From positions 1-64,000 of the forward strand of contig KV919112.1 in assembly GCA_002049455.2 (NCBI GenBank): a stretch of 64,000 bases of DNA. The letters run 5' to 3'. The first letter of the stretch is position 1. Each line of letters opens with the position of its first letter. The notes under the pieces were generated by a model. That model ran no database searches. It was not told the origin of the DNA and worked only from the letters and a program-made list of their open reading frames with translations. A program made the translations under genes and the position numbers. This DNA is from Porphyra umbilicalis. Taxonomy: Eukaryota; Rhodophyta; Bangiophyceae; Bangiales; Bangiaceae. Below, in pieces: positions 22,139 through 34,700 of the stretch.

Positions 22139-23077
22139 ATGGGCGGCATAAAGATCGACAAGTTGACGGAGACGAACTTCCACGAGTGGCGTCAGCGCAT
22201 GAAGATGGTGCTCGCGTTGCGCGACCTGGAAGATATGCTTGACGAAGACGGCAAGCCAACGGACGCGGATGCCCGCGAGTTGGCGGTGTGGAAGCGTCGA
22301 GACACGAAGGCGAGCGCCATCATCGGGCTCACCCTTGGATCTGAGCAGCTCGAGCACGTGGCGGGCTGCAAGACGACGGCGGAAATGTGGTCGACGCTGC
22401 AAGGTGTCTTCCAGCGCAAGAGTTTGATGAACAAGATCAAGGCGCGACGCGAGTTCTACACCGTCGCGATGAACGTCGGCGAGGGCATCCTGCGCTACAT
22501 CAACCGCGTGCGCAACCTCGGCGAGAATCTCAAGGCCATGGGCGGCGAGGTGACGGACATGGATGTTGCCATGAGCGTCCTCAACGGACTGACATCCGAG
22601 TACGACAACCTGCAGGTGGCGCTCGACGCCAAAGGCGAGGACAAGCTGAGCCTCGACTTTGTCAAGAGCCGCTTGCTTCAGCAGGAGCGGCGGCAGGCGG
22701 ACAAGTCACCGTCGACCAAGCGCGTTGGCGACATGGCACTCGTCGGCGCCAACTATCGAGGTCAAGGCCGCCGTGGTGACCTCCCCAAGATCGAGTGCTA
22801 CTACAGCCATAAATTTGGGCATATCCCTCACGATTCCCCAGAGCTTAAGGCCAAGAAGCAGAGACAGTACAAGGTGGCCGCGATTCCGGCTGACGATGGT
22901 AGCGACAGCGACGACGCGTTCTGTCTGGTGGGCAGTGTAGCTGACAGCGATGACGTTTCCAAGTCGTGTCTTGTCGACTATGCGGCGTCTGCACTCGTGT
23001 GCTGGATGCGCGGGTCTTCGACAACTACCATACGACCACAGGACGGAGCATCACGAAGGGGGACAAGGGGTCTGTAG
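22139..23077 (+). pseudogene. Element C copia gag
   Basis: About 310 codons. It begins IDKLTETNFHEWRQRM and continues with AEMWSTLQGVFQ and YINRVRNLGENLKAMGGEV...VLNGLTSEYDNL, the pattern of copia (UBN2-type) gag proteins. A zinc-knuckle-like region follows near residue 220. The frame leads towards the protease, where the copia-type strand CLVDYAASALVC is visible. Fossil. Confidence 0.75.
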
Positions 23078-23099
23078 CCCCGGCGGGTGACGGATCCGT

Positions 23100-26043
23100 A
23101 GTTTTCAATGTCATCGTTAATGGCAAGACGCGCAAGATTAAGTTGAAGGAGGTACTCATTGTTCCTACTATGGGCTCCAGTCTATGTCGGTCGGCATTAT
23201 GGAGGAGCGTGGTGCGGAAATATGTTTCAAGGGCGGTAAGGCGATCATCAAGATGAGCGACATCAGCGCTGCGTGCGGCACGCGGAAGAGCGGGCCCTAC
23301 CACCTGGACATAGCTCCACTATCGGATATTGCTGCGTTGGCCTCTCTTCAACTCTGGAATGAGCGTCTTGGGCACGTCAACGTGCCTGGCGTAAAGCAGA
23401 TGATCAAGAACAAGGACATCGATGGACTCAAGTGCTCTTCCATGGCGGTCAAGGACGTCTTCGAGCCGTGAGTGTATGAGAAGGCGGCTATGACGCCTAT
23501 GCCCAGTGCAGGCGGTGGTGTAGTGACAAAGAACCTGCAGATCGTGCACTCGGACCTGGGCGGGCCAATGTTAGAGCCGACGCGTGGCGGTGCGCCCTAC
23601 TTCGGTACCTTCACTGACGACCTTTCCCGCTGGACAGACGTGGTCTTCTTGGACAAAAATAGCATCTGCTCTCTGAGTGAAAAAAACTCTCTGACGAGGG
23701 CCCAGCTGCACACGGGCACCAAGATCGAGATCCTGCGCTCCAAAAATGGCGGCGAGTATGTGTCGAACGCATTCAAGGCTGTTCACGATGAGAACGGCAC
23801 GGCGCACCAGACCACGGTGCCCGACACGCCGCAGCAGAACGAGGTTGCTGAGCGGCTTAACCGAGTTCTTGTGGAGATGGCTCGCACCCTGGTGCGTTAC
23901 AAAAAATTCGATCCGAGTCTTTGGGCGGATGCCATCAAGACGGCGGTATACATCAAGAACCGCTTCAGCAGCCGGGCGCTTCCCGTCAGCAAGATGCCTT
24001 TTGAGCTGTGGACCTGAAATAAGCCCAACGTCAGCCACATGCGGGTGTTTTGGTCGACATGCTGGGTGGTACTGCACAAGAGTCACATCGGCGGCAAGTT
24101 TGGCGACAAGGCGGCGAGGGGCGTCTTGTTAGGCTGACCCGACGGCAGCGAGGCGTACAAGGTCATCCTCAACGACGGCAAGGTCGTCCAGGCACGAAGC
24201 GTTGTGGTCGCCGAGAAGAACGTAAGCGAGGTTGCAGAAGTTGCGGAGGAGCTTCTTGAAGACGAAGTTGTCGAAGTCGAGACTGGTTTGCGCTGTGTAA
24301 GCGACGGCGAAGACGAAGATGCTGACAATGATGACAAGGATGACCAGCAGGACGATGGAATCTGACAAGTTCGCGGACGACAATCAAGTTTTTGGCGGCT
24401 CTCAAGACACGCTGCATCGGAGCGGCAATGCGCGGCGACCACGTGTCGAGTACTGTCGCCCGGTGAGCCTGGTTGCTCACGAGGCGCCCACGACGTACTT
24501 GCAAGCCGTTCGAGGGCAAGAATCTGCTAAGCGGCGGACTGCCGTTGACGGGGAGATGGACTCCATCCGCAAGAACAAGACTTGGCGCTTGACGGATCGC
24601 CCGGCCAGTCGACGCGTGCTGAAAGGAAAGTGCGTGTACAAGGTCAAGAACGAGATTGACAAGATCGGGAACAACGTGACGCGGCACAAGGGGCGCGTGT
24701 GCTTCATGAGGAACCAGCAGATCAAGGGTCTCGACTTCAACGTGACGTTCTCGCCCGGTGGCCAAGTTCATTACCATCCGATGCATCCTGGCAATCACGG
24801 CGGCGCACGGGTGATAGCTACACCAGATGGACGTCAAGACGGCATTTCGCACTGGCGACCTTGACGACGAAGTCTTCATGGAGGAGCCAGACGGCGTTGG
24901 CGATCCGACTTATCCTGAGCAGGCTTTTCGTCTCCTCCAAGCTCTGTATGGGCTGAAGCAAGCCCGTAAAATGTGATACTCCAAGGTCAACGACTTCCTC
25001 ATGTCGCAGGGGTTCGATAGCATTGACCCGAATGCATGCCTCTACCTCCTTATGGATGACGGCGAAATCATCATCGTCCTGGTGTACGTCGACGATCTCC
25101 TGTTGGTGGCATCAAGCCTCTCGGCGATCTACAAGATTAAGGACGCTCCGCACAAGCGTTTTGAGATGAAGGACCTGGGCGAGGCCAAGGTCATCCTCGG
25201 GCTAGAGATTAGACTTGACAAGGCGTTGGTCACCCTCAAGATGTCGCAGGGCTAGTATGCGGGGCAAGTGCTTGAGAAGTTCGGAAAGCCGGAAAGCAAC
25301 CCGATCGGAACGCCGCTGGAGGTGGACCTGCAGCCGGTCAAGGCCGACAAGAGCGATGACGCGCTGCCCTACCGCGAATTCGTCGGCAGTCTGATGTTAG
25401 TGATGGTCGGGACACGTCCTGACCTCGCCTTCGCTATGGGGAAGCTGAGTCGTTTTGTTTCGTGCTACGGCAAGGAGCATTGGGCGGCGATCAAGCGCGG
25501 TCTACTGTACGTCAAGGGTTCGATCGACAAGGGGCTGGTCTTGGACAAGAACTCTTTCTGTGTTCTACAAAGCTTTAGTGATGCCGACTGGGCGGATGAC
25601 CACGAGATGCGACGTTCTACGACGGGCTTCACCTTCATCTTGGGCGGAGCAGCCGTCAGCTGGGGTCCTAAGTTGCAGAAGACTGTGGCGCTGTCGACGA
25701 TGGAAGCCGAGTACATGGCTCTATGTGAGGCCAGCAAGGAAGCTGTTTGGCTCAACAAACTCGTGCAAAGCGTGGCATCTCAAGTGCTGTAGACAGCGCT
25801 TTTGGGCGGGCCAATCAGCATCAAGGTTGACAACAGCGGGTGCATTGACTTCTCCAAGAACCCCATCGATCACAAGCGCACCAAGCCCATCAATATTCGC
25901 TACCACTTTGTGCGCGAGGCCATTACGACGGACAAGGTGACACTGAAGCACTGTGCAACGGACGACATGGTGGCAGACACGATGACGAATGGGCTCGACA
26001 ACACCAAGCACGACAAGCATGTCGAGGCCATGGGGCTTTGCTG
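23100..26043 (+). pseudogene. Element C copia pol (protease end, integrase, RT, RNase H)
   Basis: In order: a GAG-pre-integrase zinc region (LQLWNERLGHVNVPGVKQM); an integrase core with ...LQIVHSDLGGPM and TPQQNEVAERLNRVL; RVT_2 reverse transcriptase with LVYVDDLLLVASS; and copia RNase H with SDADWADDHEMRRSTTGF and STMEAEYMAL. The order and motifs are typical of Ty1/copia. It is broken in several places. Confidence 0.82.
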
Positions 26044-26079
26044 AAAACAAGAACCGCCGCGGCAACAAGCAAGGAATAG

Positions 26080-26495
26080 TGTTGGACTGTGATGCTCATC
26101 GCCGACTCCAATGGCGGTTCGCGGATGGATGATGGTCGGAGACCGTGCTGGTACCCCACATGGTACATTTGCAAGACATGGTCAAGTTGCACATTTTCGT
26201 GTTGGATGATCCTGGGGTTCACTTCTGGCATGTTTTGGGTTTGATCTTCGCTTTGCTGTAGTGGTTTTGATTTGGTGAGTGATTCGACTGGGTGCGAGTG
26301 CGTGGGCGTCGGGGTGGGCGCGAGAGGGGGGAGCACTTGGGCCGGTGGGGACTATTTGAGAGATGCTCTCGGTTGGGAGAGGCGGGCGAACCTTAGGACA
26401 ACCAACAAAGCACGTTCGCACACACACACACAAGCTCAAGCCACTCAACCACTCCACCGTGGTCCCCTAATTCCTATCTCCGCTGCATCTCAAAA
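26080..26495 (+). repeat. Element C 3' LTR
   Basis: 416 bp, starting TGTTGGACTGTG. Preceded by a purine-rich AAGCAAGGAA stretch that fits a polypurine tract. A's RNase H resumes directly after it. Confidence 0.85.
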
Positions 26496-28369
26496 GGCCG
26501 TACATCGAAGGCGCCAAGTTTCTCAGCTGGTGTGACCACAAGGCCCTGAAGAGGATACTACTCACGAAGGCCTGCACGAACAACAATCGACTCAATCGTT
26601 ACCGCATTCTCCTTTCGGAGTACGACTATGATGAGGAGTACAAGCCCCGCCCCCAACATGCGGTGGCCGGCGCACTGTCCCTCATCACGACTGAGGGGCT
26701 GAACACGGCACCCGGCTTCGAGGAGATCCCTTCAGTCGGGATGACCACGCGGTCGGGGGCGGTGCTCGATCCCCGACTCCCTGAGAACAGGGGGGTTGTT
26801 CGCATACCCCTGGGCGAACTAGCCCGGAAGCAGGCGACAGACGAGTTCTGACACGGGGTCAGGGGGTTACTTGACACCTCTACCCCCACGCGTTTCTTTG
26901 ACTCCGCGGACGGGCTGATATGCCGTCGCGGACACCAAGAGGGGACCCAGCAAGTGCTGGTACCCCAGGACCTAGTCAAGGACGTATTACGGGCGGAGCA
27001 CTCCTCCCCCTTAGCTGTGCATCCAGGTGGGACGCGCATGTACCAGATCCTGCGGGACCAATACTACTGGCCCTCGCTGGCGATGAACGTGTTCGGGTTG
27101 GTGGCAGCTTGCCCCACCTGTGCCAAGAACCCGCTCATGGGTATGCACAGTAAAGCGCTCATGAGGTTGTTTCCCGCGACGGAACCCTTCGCAGCGCTGG
27201 CCATTGACTTACTTGGCCCCCTTTCCATGTTGAATTGGATTGAGTAACTTCCCAGGACCAGTCACACCGGTCATGTGGCGTTGTTTGTTTTTCAACCTGA
27301 ACAGCCCCGGACCCCCGAGGGATATGAGTACATCCTTGTTGTTTGTGAACGGTTTACTGAGGTCACTCGGGCTGTCCCGCTTCGAGACATGACGGCTCTG
27401 GATGTTCTCAGCGCCTTTCTCGGCACGTGGGTTGCTCGCTATGGGATCCCGGATTCAGTTCTATCGGATAACGGACCCCAATTTGCTGCCGTGCTCTGGC
27501 AAGGGGTCCTCAAGACCCTGGGTATGGACACTAACTATGCCACCCCTCACCGCCGCCAAACTAATGCGCAGGTCGAACGGTTCAATGAGATCCTAGCTAA
27601 GCAACAACGACAGTACGTAAGTGACCACGTAGTTACTACATGGTCCCGATACTTCAGCCTGATAGTAACGACTTACAATTCGCACGTGCATAGTAGCGCC
27701 GGGCTAATCCCGTTAGCGTTCGTAAGTCCCCGACGGCTTTCTACCGCGGCAATCGAGCGACTTATTGCGGGCCCCGATGCCGGGGAGATAGTAACACCCG
27801 GGCGAGCCAAGGAGAATTTCCTCCAGCGCCTCGACTCCCTGATCCCTCTACTTTGGAATACCATGAAAAAGGCACAGGCCCGGTACAAACGAGCCTTCGA
27901 CAAGCGCGTGCAGACTCGCAGCGAGGCCCTCCTAGTTGAAGACTGGGTATTCGTGAGGTCCCACCAGAACCAGGGGGGTAAACTCGTCTTCAAGACACTG
28001 AGACCCTACCAGATCTTAAAGACCGACTGGCGTCAGCTTACTATCGAAAGTGACGACGGGTTCCGTACCATCAATGAGAATGACGTCACTCGGGCCCCTG
28101 AACCACCCGAGGGGGACCCGGCGTGGGCACGGGCACACGCCGCGTGGCGGGTCCCCTTTCTCTTCTTATCGGCACGTCAACCGATTGAGGCTAACTTCGA
28201 CCGCTTTGTCGGGCAGGGGTACAACGACCAGAAGCGACTCATGCCCAAGGTCAGATGGTTCGGGTATGGACCCCAGGAGGACTTCTGGCATTATGTGGAG
28301 TACCTTCCGCCTGGAAAGATCCGCCAGCACTGTGCGCGGCACCGGCTCACGATGAGAAGAAGGGTGTAA
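26496..28369 (+). pseudogene. Element A pol, third block (RNase H end and integrase), fossil
   Basis: Begins with RNase H (RPYIEGAKF region) directly after C's 3' LTR. It continues through the integrase zinc region (PGGTRMYQILRDQYYW, CPTCAK) and the integrase core to a C-terminus like that of B. Broken in a few places. Confidence 0.8.
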
Positions 28370-28490
28370 TACAACTGAAAGCCCTCACACACACCCCCGA
28401 CAATATATCCAACCCAATTAGGGAAAAGCTTGGTAGGGGGCTGGGCTGACCATAACTAAACGCCCCGGTACCCTACCCGGACAAGGGTGA

Positions 28491-29897
28491 CTACTCCCTA
28501 CCCGGCGAGTGCGAGCGGTCGTCGCGGGCGTACCCACCGTAGTGATCGTATGCCGGGGGATCCACTGGATAGTCCTTGGCCGACGCCCGGTCCGAGGGGC
28601 CCGGCCCCAACGACAAGCGCGGCGCCCTACTCGGCGCCGCCCCGGCAGCAGCATACCCCTCAGCGGATGTGAGGTAGCCGCCCCCATGGTAGGGCGCGGC
28701 CCAGTGAGCCGGCTTCTTGGCGTTCGGGGCTCGACAGGAGCCCCCACCTGCCGAAGGCACTGCGGGCCCACGCGCCTCCCGCTCGCCGTGCCTCTCCAGG
28801 CAGGAGGCCATCTGGTACCCGATTTCGTCTGGAGTGGTGTGCACCAGGAACTGCACGGCCAAGGCAGTACGGAGGGCCAAGGAGTCCCGCAGTACGGCCC
28901 CCGTCTCCCAGGTAACACAAGCCAGTGTGTCTACTCGGGGAGGCCGCTACCGCCTCCCAATGGGCCGCCCTAAGCGCCCCCACGGCACATGGGTAGGCGG
29001 ACGCCAGGGCGTGTGCGCACCGCGGGGTGACGTACCCCCAGCGGAGGCTCTGCCCCGCCCCCAGGGCTGGGTGGTACGGAAAGTCCGTGGGGGCAAACGT
29101 CGGACGGCCCGACCACCCCGCGAGTGACGCCCCCGCCTCGGTGGTCCGCCGGACAGCAGCCCCGGGTCCGCGGGCCCAACGTCCTCGACTACCGGGAGGC
29201 GCCCCCGGCGCGGCACCGGCGGAGGACACTTCTGCTGCATGGGAGCATCCCCTTCATCGCTCGGCGCCGCCGCGGCCCCCACCGCCGTCTCCGAGGGAAT
29301 TCCCGGCCTGCTGGGAGGCAGCCGCACGCGGGCCGTCACCGTGCAGGGCACAGCCGCGTCCTCGTCAGCCGATCGCGTCGCTGCCCTCGACGCGCGGGAG
29401 GCCGACGCCGACTTCGCCGTTGACTTGCACCGGCGGGGGTGCGGCGACGGTTGAGTCGCTTCACTCCACGCTGCCGAGGAGTCCCAGCTCGGAAGCGTGA
29501 CGTTGGCAAGGCCCCGCGCCGCCGCCGAGGACGCACCACTTGACTTGGTGGCGCCTGCCGGCGTAGCAGGCGCAGACGTCGCCGCCCCGCCGGCCCGCGG
29601 GGCTGCCGCCGTCGAGCCCTTGGCCTTAGAGGCGCCCGTCCCGCCTGGCGCCCCGCCCACCCGCGGGGTCCCCGCCGCAAGGCTGCCCGACTTGGCCGTG
29701 GCCGACGCCGGCGTCCGACTCGACGCCGGCGCGACGCGCCCCGCACTTGGGGAAGCCATCTCCTCAGTGTGCTTCCTTGCTGTTGACCGCGAGAAAGCCA
29801 TAGCCGCCGCGCTCAAATAGGGGAGCGGCGAGGAGGATGGCGAGGAGGAGGGAAAGGCAGTCGCCATGAGCACATAAGGATGAGGGGGGGCTCTCAT
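28491..29897 (-). pseudogene. Element A antisense frame, fossil copy of the B antisense protein
   Basis: On the strand opposite A's gag-pol, between pol and 3' LTR, a frame starts near 29897. It matches the N-terminal part of the B protein (EEMASPSAGR.APAS, TPASATAKSGS, TPAGATKSSGA). Its C-terminal part also matches (YVTPRCAHALA, DDRSHSPGRE). It is shorter than B's and broken. Its presence in an insertion with about 9 percent LTR divergence shows the frame belongs to the family and was not picked up by B. Confidence 0.65.
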
Positions 29898-30408
29898 CTC
29901 GAGTAGCGATGGGGGGAGCGGGGGTGGCCGGTTGTTGACGGCCGCCCTGTCCGTCGCCAGCCTATCCCCTTATTATGAGCCCCTGGGGGCGGGTAGGGGC
30001 CCCCAACGGGCCCCCGCAGCCCCGCCCCGCGGGCCACCATCCCTGGACGACTTTCCACAGGGGAGAGCTGCAAGACAGCCCCCCTGGGGGGGGGGCGGGG
30101 GCGCCATACTGGGCGCCCTTCCTGGTGGCCCACCAGGCACGGTTAGCGGGCCCGCTCCGGACACGCCGCCGCACCCCTGGCTTCCCGCCGCCGTGTCCAC
30201 CGCACGGCGACGGCGCGTACCCCGTTACCCCCGGCAGGAGCGCCCTCACGATCCGGGGCGGCCCCTCGCTGGCGATGACCGGGGCAGCACCCGGGCATCA
30301 CACTGGGGAGCCCGCCGGCTAGCCGTCTTGGCCCGCCCGCCACACTCGTGCGCGCCCGTCCCCCTTGCTATGGGCCGCCGGGACGGCGGCCCCGTCAGAA
30401 AAGGTGGT

Positions 30409-31103
30409 TGTGACGGTCCGGCACATGGCCCTCACACTCGGGGATTCAGATTCCCTGGAAATATGTCCCACTACCGCATATTTCAAATTGTTCCGTTGGC
30501 GACTCACTTGTGATCACCTCGTTGCTCACCGACCAGAACCGCGATCTCAATACTTACCCGGCATTCGTAACCCCCCCGGCGGGCCCCTAATTCAGGGCCA
30601 AGTTTTGTATACAACAGACTTGGATTATCGACTAATGCTACGCCGCGCCCCTGACCCCGGGACGCGGCGAGGGTGTCACGTAGCACTTTTCCCCGGCCTC
30701 TACTCAAGGCGGTCTTCGAACCTTCGGCCGTCCTCCACTGAGACTGGCCCCGTGGGCCCTGAGGGGCGGGGTTTCCGAGGGTCCTTTGAGGGCGTCTGAG
30801 GAGGGTTTCCGAGGGTCCTTTGAGGGTGTCTGAGGAGGGTTTTCGGAGGGTTCGAGGAGAACGGACGGGATAAAAGAGCGAGGCGTGAGTGTTGCCTCGA
30901 GGCCTTCGACGCGGGCAAGTAGACTTCCGGTCACACAACTCGTGTGTGTCGCTCGGGGTGTCTCTCCCCGGTCAACGCCGTGCGTGTGTGCTCTTCGAAA
31001 TTTTCTTCTTCTGGAACGGGTATTCCGCCACAGAACTACCCGGCGACACGGTTTGGCTCACCCTCCACCTAACTGGGCGGGGTGGTCTGAGCGTGTTGTC
31101 ACA
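30409..31103 (+). repeat. Element A 3' LTR
   Basis: 695 bp, TGTGACGGTCCGG to GTTGTCACA. About 60 differences from the 5' LTR by eye. It ends the nested retrotransposon block. Confidence 0.85.
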
Positions 31104-31139
31104 GAAGAGACCTGCAGAAGTGTCAAGAGTGGACACGCA

Positions 31140-31705
31140 TCTGACGACGTTATGTCTGTACGATTCTTCAGCTTCTACGACGCAGGCATAGACAAAGATG
31201 AGGCTCTGGTCGGAGGCGAAACTTGCATTCGTTGTCCTTTCGAGTGGTGCAACCTGCCGAAGCTTTTCGGTGGGCTTCTTGCCATTTTCAAGCAAGACTT
31301 TGTTCGTGACGGGTTCGCGGGCAACGTTCGAGACTTACGCGTCTTTGTCCAGCTGTCCAAGGGTACCAACGGAAAAGCGACGGCCGCTTCTCGTCCCTGG
31401 CGAACTAAGCCCTGGCAACACGGCCGGCGATCGATTGCCTTGACGTCGGCCTTGACCTCAATCAAAGAGCCATCCTCAATGGACCCTATGATTTTCGGCG
31501 CGGTGGCACGCAAATTTTGATGATTGAGACAGGCAAGGCCGACCTCATCATGCGTCTCGGTGGGTGGACACGTCGCTCCGACGGCTTTCTGTTGAACGTC
31601 ACCAATGCGAGTATTCGCGGCATGCTCTTCACCACTTTACGGTCGTATGGACCAGATGCGTTGACGCGAGCAGCGCACGCGGCCATCAAAGCGCAACGTG
31701 ACTAG
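31140..31705 (+). pseudogene. Tyrosine-recombinase fossil (Crypton/DIRS-like)
   Basis: Just outside A's right end, a plus-strand frame reads YDFRRGGTQILM, ETGKADLIMRLGGWTRRSD and TNASIRGMLFTTL. This follows the C-terminal box of tyrosine recombinases (H..RRGG......G....IM..GGW.S). A neighbouring frame upstream contains DLRVFVQLSKG, which resembles the beta-hairpin Lys region of the same fold. Cryptons (DNA transposons) and DIRS-type elements both use such enzymes; nothing else here decides between them. It is decayed. Confidence 0.5.
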
Positions 31706-34700
31706 GTGACGCGCTTAGTGCACGAGATTGTCGGCGTGGTCGAATCGAACGATGACATTGAGGCGGTTCGCCCGTGCTTGGAGTCCAAGGTCGTGAAGTT
31801 CCTGCTTCAGTCGCTCTTGGACATCGTGGGGCGACTGCTTCAGGGCCCGACTTGATAGATTATTGATGGAATTCATCAGCAGCAGTAATCCAGTGCCTTT
31901 TTTACCATTCAGGCGGATTTCGCATGAATTTCGCCTATGGCAGCAGTACACGGCGTCATGAACGGGCGAATGACCGTTTCTTCTGGCCACCTGTCACACA
32001 AGCACAATATCCGTGCCACCAGATGAGCTTCATTACGCAAGTATATGTACTGTGTCAACACATGCGTGCTGTCGAAAAAACATCTGCAGAATTTTATCAT
32101 TTCTGTTCCCTGATACTGTCAGACAATCGACGACACTTGAAGGCGCTTTCAGCAGACGCGGTGCTTGCAGTTCAACTACCCGTGGCTGATTCTCGAAGAG
32201 CAGAATGGGCGCTGCACGGCGTGGCCTGTCGGTCTTTTCTGCTACCCTGCCGAAGACTTGTGTTCGTCCGGTTCGTCCTCGTACGGGACCGTCGTCGCTT
32301 TGCTCTTCTGACGATCAACCCATGCGGCTCCTACGTTCTGGCAGCATCTACGTTCTTCATAGCTGGCCCTCCATTGCAACCGCCTTGTCCGACGTCGTCC
32401 GCGGCCCGGTGACGTCGCCGGCAGCAGCAAGAACTTGAACAGGAGGAGTACTGGAGCCGCAACGCAACACTATCGGCTCGGGTTGTCCTCGGACGCAGTT
32501 CGCCCGTTCTTTCTTTTGAGCGAGGCAAGGGAGGTTCTTCCTCTTCATCACCGCGACGAGCGACGAACGACTCTTTACCGTCACCAGGGGCGGCCTCTCA
32601 ACATGTAGCTGTCTCTATTCCCTCGGGGTCTTCCCCTACCTCTCCACCTGCGGCTTCGACGGCAGTTACTCGTTTTCCTGGTGGAACGTACCCCTTCGTC
32701 CTTCTGCCCTTGCTTAAAAGGTCAGCCAGGACCCGTGATGACCTAATGCGGACGTGTCGTGCTCGAGTGCTGTCCTCCCATGCGGCGGATAACAAAACTC
32801 GTCTCATGCAGATCCTCATCGTCGTTAAAGTGCTTCAACGGCCGCCTTTAAGTTCTTAACCACCTGCATCCACGTGGAGGTGGCTTGATCCGCAGATATG
32901 GAAGGAGTAGGAGCTCTGTTCGCTGGGGCGTCGGATGTCACCAGTTGACACACTGGGACCTGAACGAAGTGATCCGACTTGGCAAAGGCCCCGCGCGGCA
33001 ACGTCGAAGATCACAACCGTGATGCCCCTGGCACCACGCCCACACGTCGATGGCTAACACCCCGCGCGCCAGACGACCGTATCAAAACCGTCACAATGCC
33101 ACGAGGCAGCGGAAAAGGTTCTGGGGAACACCGCACCCCGAGGCACGATGAATGCGAGGGTATCTCCTGCTGATCCACCATATGCTGTATTCATAACGTT
33201 GGTTCAATTACTGGTGCATTGGGACCGACCGTATGCAAGCAATTAAGCGAGTTCTATTGCCGTCACGGCGGGGACGCAAGACCTTTTGTTGAAGAGTATC
33301 CGGTAGGGAGCCGGGTTATGCCCACGACGGTGACCCCGGACCCATGGTGATTCAGTACAAAGGAGGGCACTGGCCGATCGACCGACCAATCACGAGCGAT
33401 CGAAATAAATGACGGCAGACAGATGAGACAGGCAAGAAAACAAACAATAAAAAACCAACCGTGCGGAAGAAACCCCCCGAAGGGCATGCCACAGTCCAGT
33501 TCGCACAAGACGTAGGATTTGGCCAGGCAAGAGGGCTACCAGTGGCAATTTGCCAATTGCGGGCGAAAGTATGCGACATACTCGTCCATGTTGGCTCCAC
33601 CACAGTCACTGTTCCTACGATGAAGCACGCAGCCGTACCTCCGTGGATCAAACGAGCTCGCCAGAACCTGCCGCCAAATGAAGCACGTTCCTCGACGTCT
33701 TTAATGAGTTGTCATGAGAGCCTAACAGTCCCCTGTTTTTTGTTTGCAGGATCCGTTTATTTGCGGATCTAAGTGTTTGCAGGAAATCTGTTCTTTTCGG
33801 TGCGTGCCTTGTCTCCATCTCAGTCATTCTCACCATTGCGAGGTGAATGTCTCATGCATCTACAAACATGTGAAGAGCAGCGTAACGCGCCTGTCGCTGT
33901 AGCGGCCCTAAGGTGACGAACACAGGCGACCTGCGCTGTCGCCGATACGGCTGTCCGACTTCGGCAGCCCGAAGTCTGACGACGCTCAAAACTGAACTTC
34001 TGATTGGCTCATCGATATGGTTTGAATCGAGGTGGACGTCATTGGCCGGGGCCTCCGAGCAGCCGACAGATTCCGGCCGTGGCCGTCTTACCCTAGCCCT
34101 CCGTCTCTACCACTGACGACGCTGGCTCCGACGCTGTTTCTCGGCCGCCCTGGCCACGAACGATGTGCAATTGGCGGCCTTGCTGCCGCCGCCAACTCCA
34201 TCGTCTACCCAGAAAAGAGAGCGGCTGCGACTGTTGGCAATGCGCGCGACGCTGCAGCCGGTGTAAACTTTCGCCATTGATTTGCGGCTTTTTTGTGGGG
34301 GAGCGCCGTGCCCGACTGATGCGGCCCGCTGACGGAGGTAGTCGAGGTCAAATAGAGCTAGACAGCGGGTTTTTGACGCGGATCCGCACTTGGCGGCGCA
34401 TGTGTCGCCGCCGTCGGAGGCACTAGCGGCCACGGAGACGTCGCATTGGGCGGCGGCAGCGGCGGCGGCAGCGGTGGCGGAGTCGGCGGCGCCGGCGAAG
34501 GCCGCGGCGGCGGCTGCGCCAGCAGCGGATGTAACGGAACTTGCGGGAGCTGCCGCACATGCGCGGTCTTCTTACGCACCGATTGTGGGGTGCCACGCGC
34601 TGTCGCCGGCAACGGCCTCATGCACGTCAGCCAAAGCCTCGCACCGGTCGGCACGCGTCGCGTCATCTCCGCCTCCCGCGTGTCGGTAGCACAGCCTGAG

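Larger units (their letters stand above)
21540..26495 (+). mobile_element. Element C: Ty1/copia retrotransposon inserted in A, broken
   Basis: Two 416-bp LTRs (21540-21955 and 26080-26495) flank gag, protease, integrase, reverse transcriptase and RNase H, in the copia order with integrase before RT. It splits A's RNase H. The flanks AACCG and GGCCG look like a decayed 5-bp target duplication. The LTRs differ by roughly 12 percent by eye, with changes dense at both LTR edges. The coding part is broken in several places, so this is an old element. Confidence 0.88.
5301..31103 (+). mobile_element. Element A: Ty3/gypsy LTR retrotransposon, broken, with two nested insertions
   Basis: A begins and ends with direct LTRs (5301-5992 and 30409-31103) that start TGTGACGGTCCGG and end near TGTCACA. 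In between lie gag, pol in three separated blocks and a remnant antisense frame. Removing B (8793-19711) and C (21540-26495) leaves roughly 10 kb, the size of B. The LTRs differ by about 9 percent by eye, so this is an old insertion. The bases outside the LTRs (GATGT and GAAGA) are at best a decayed target duplication. The element is broken in many places. Confidence 0.88.
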
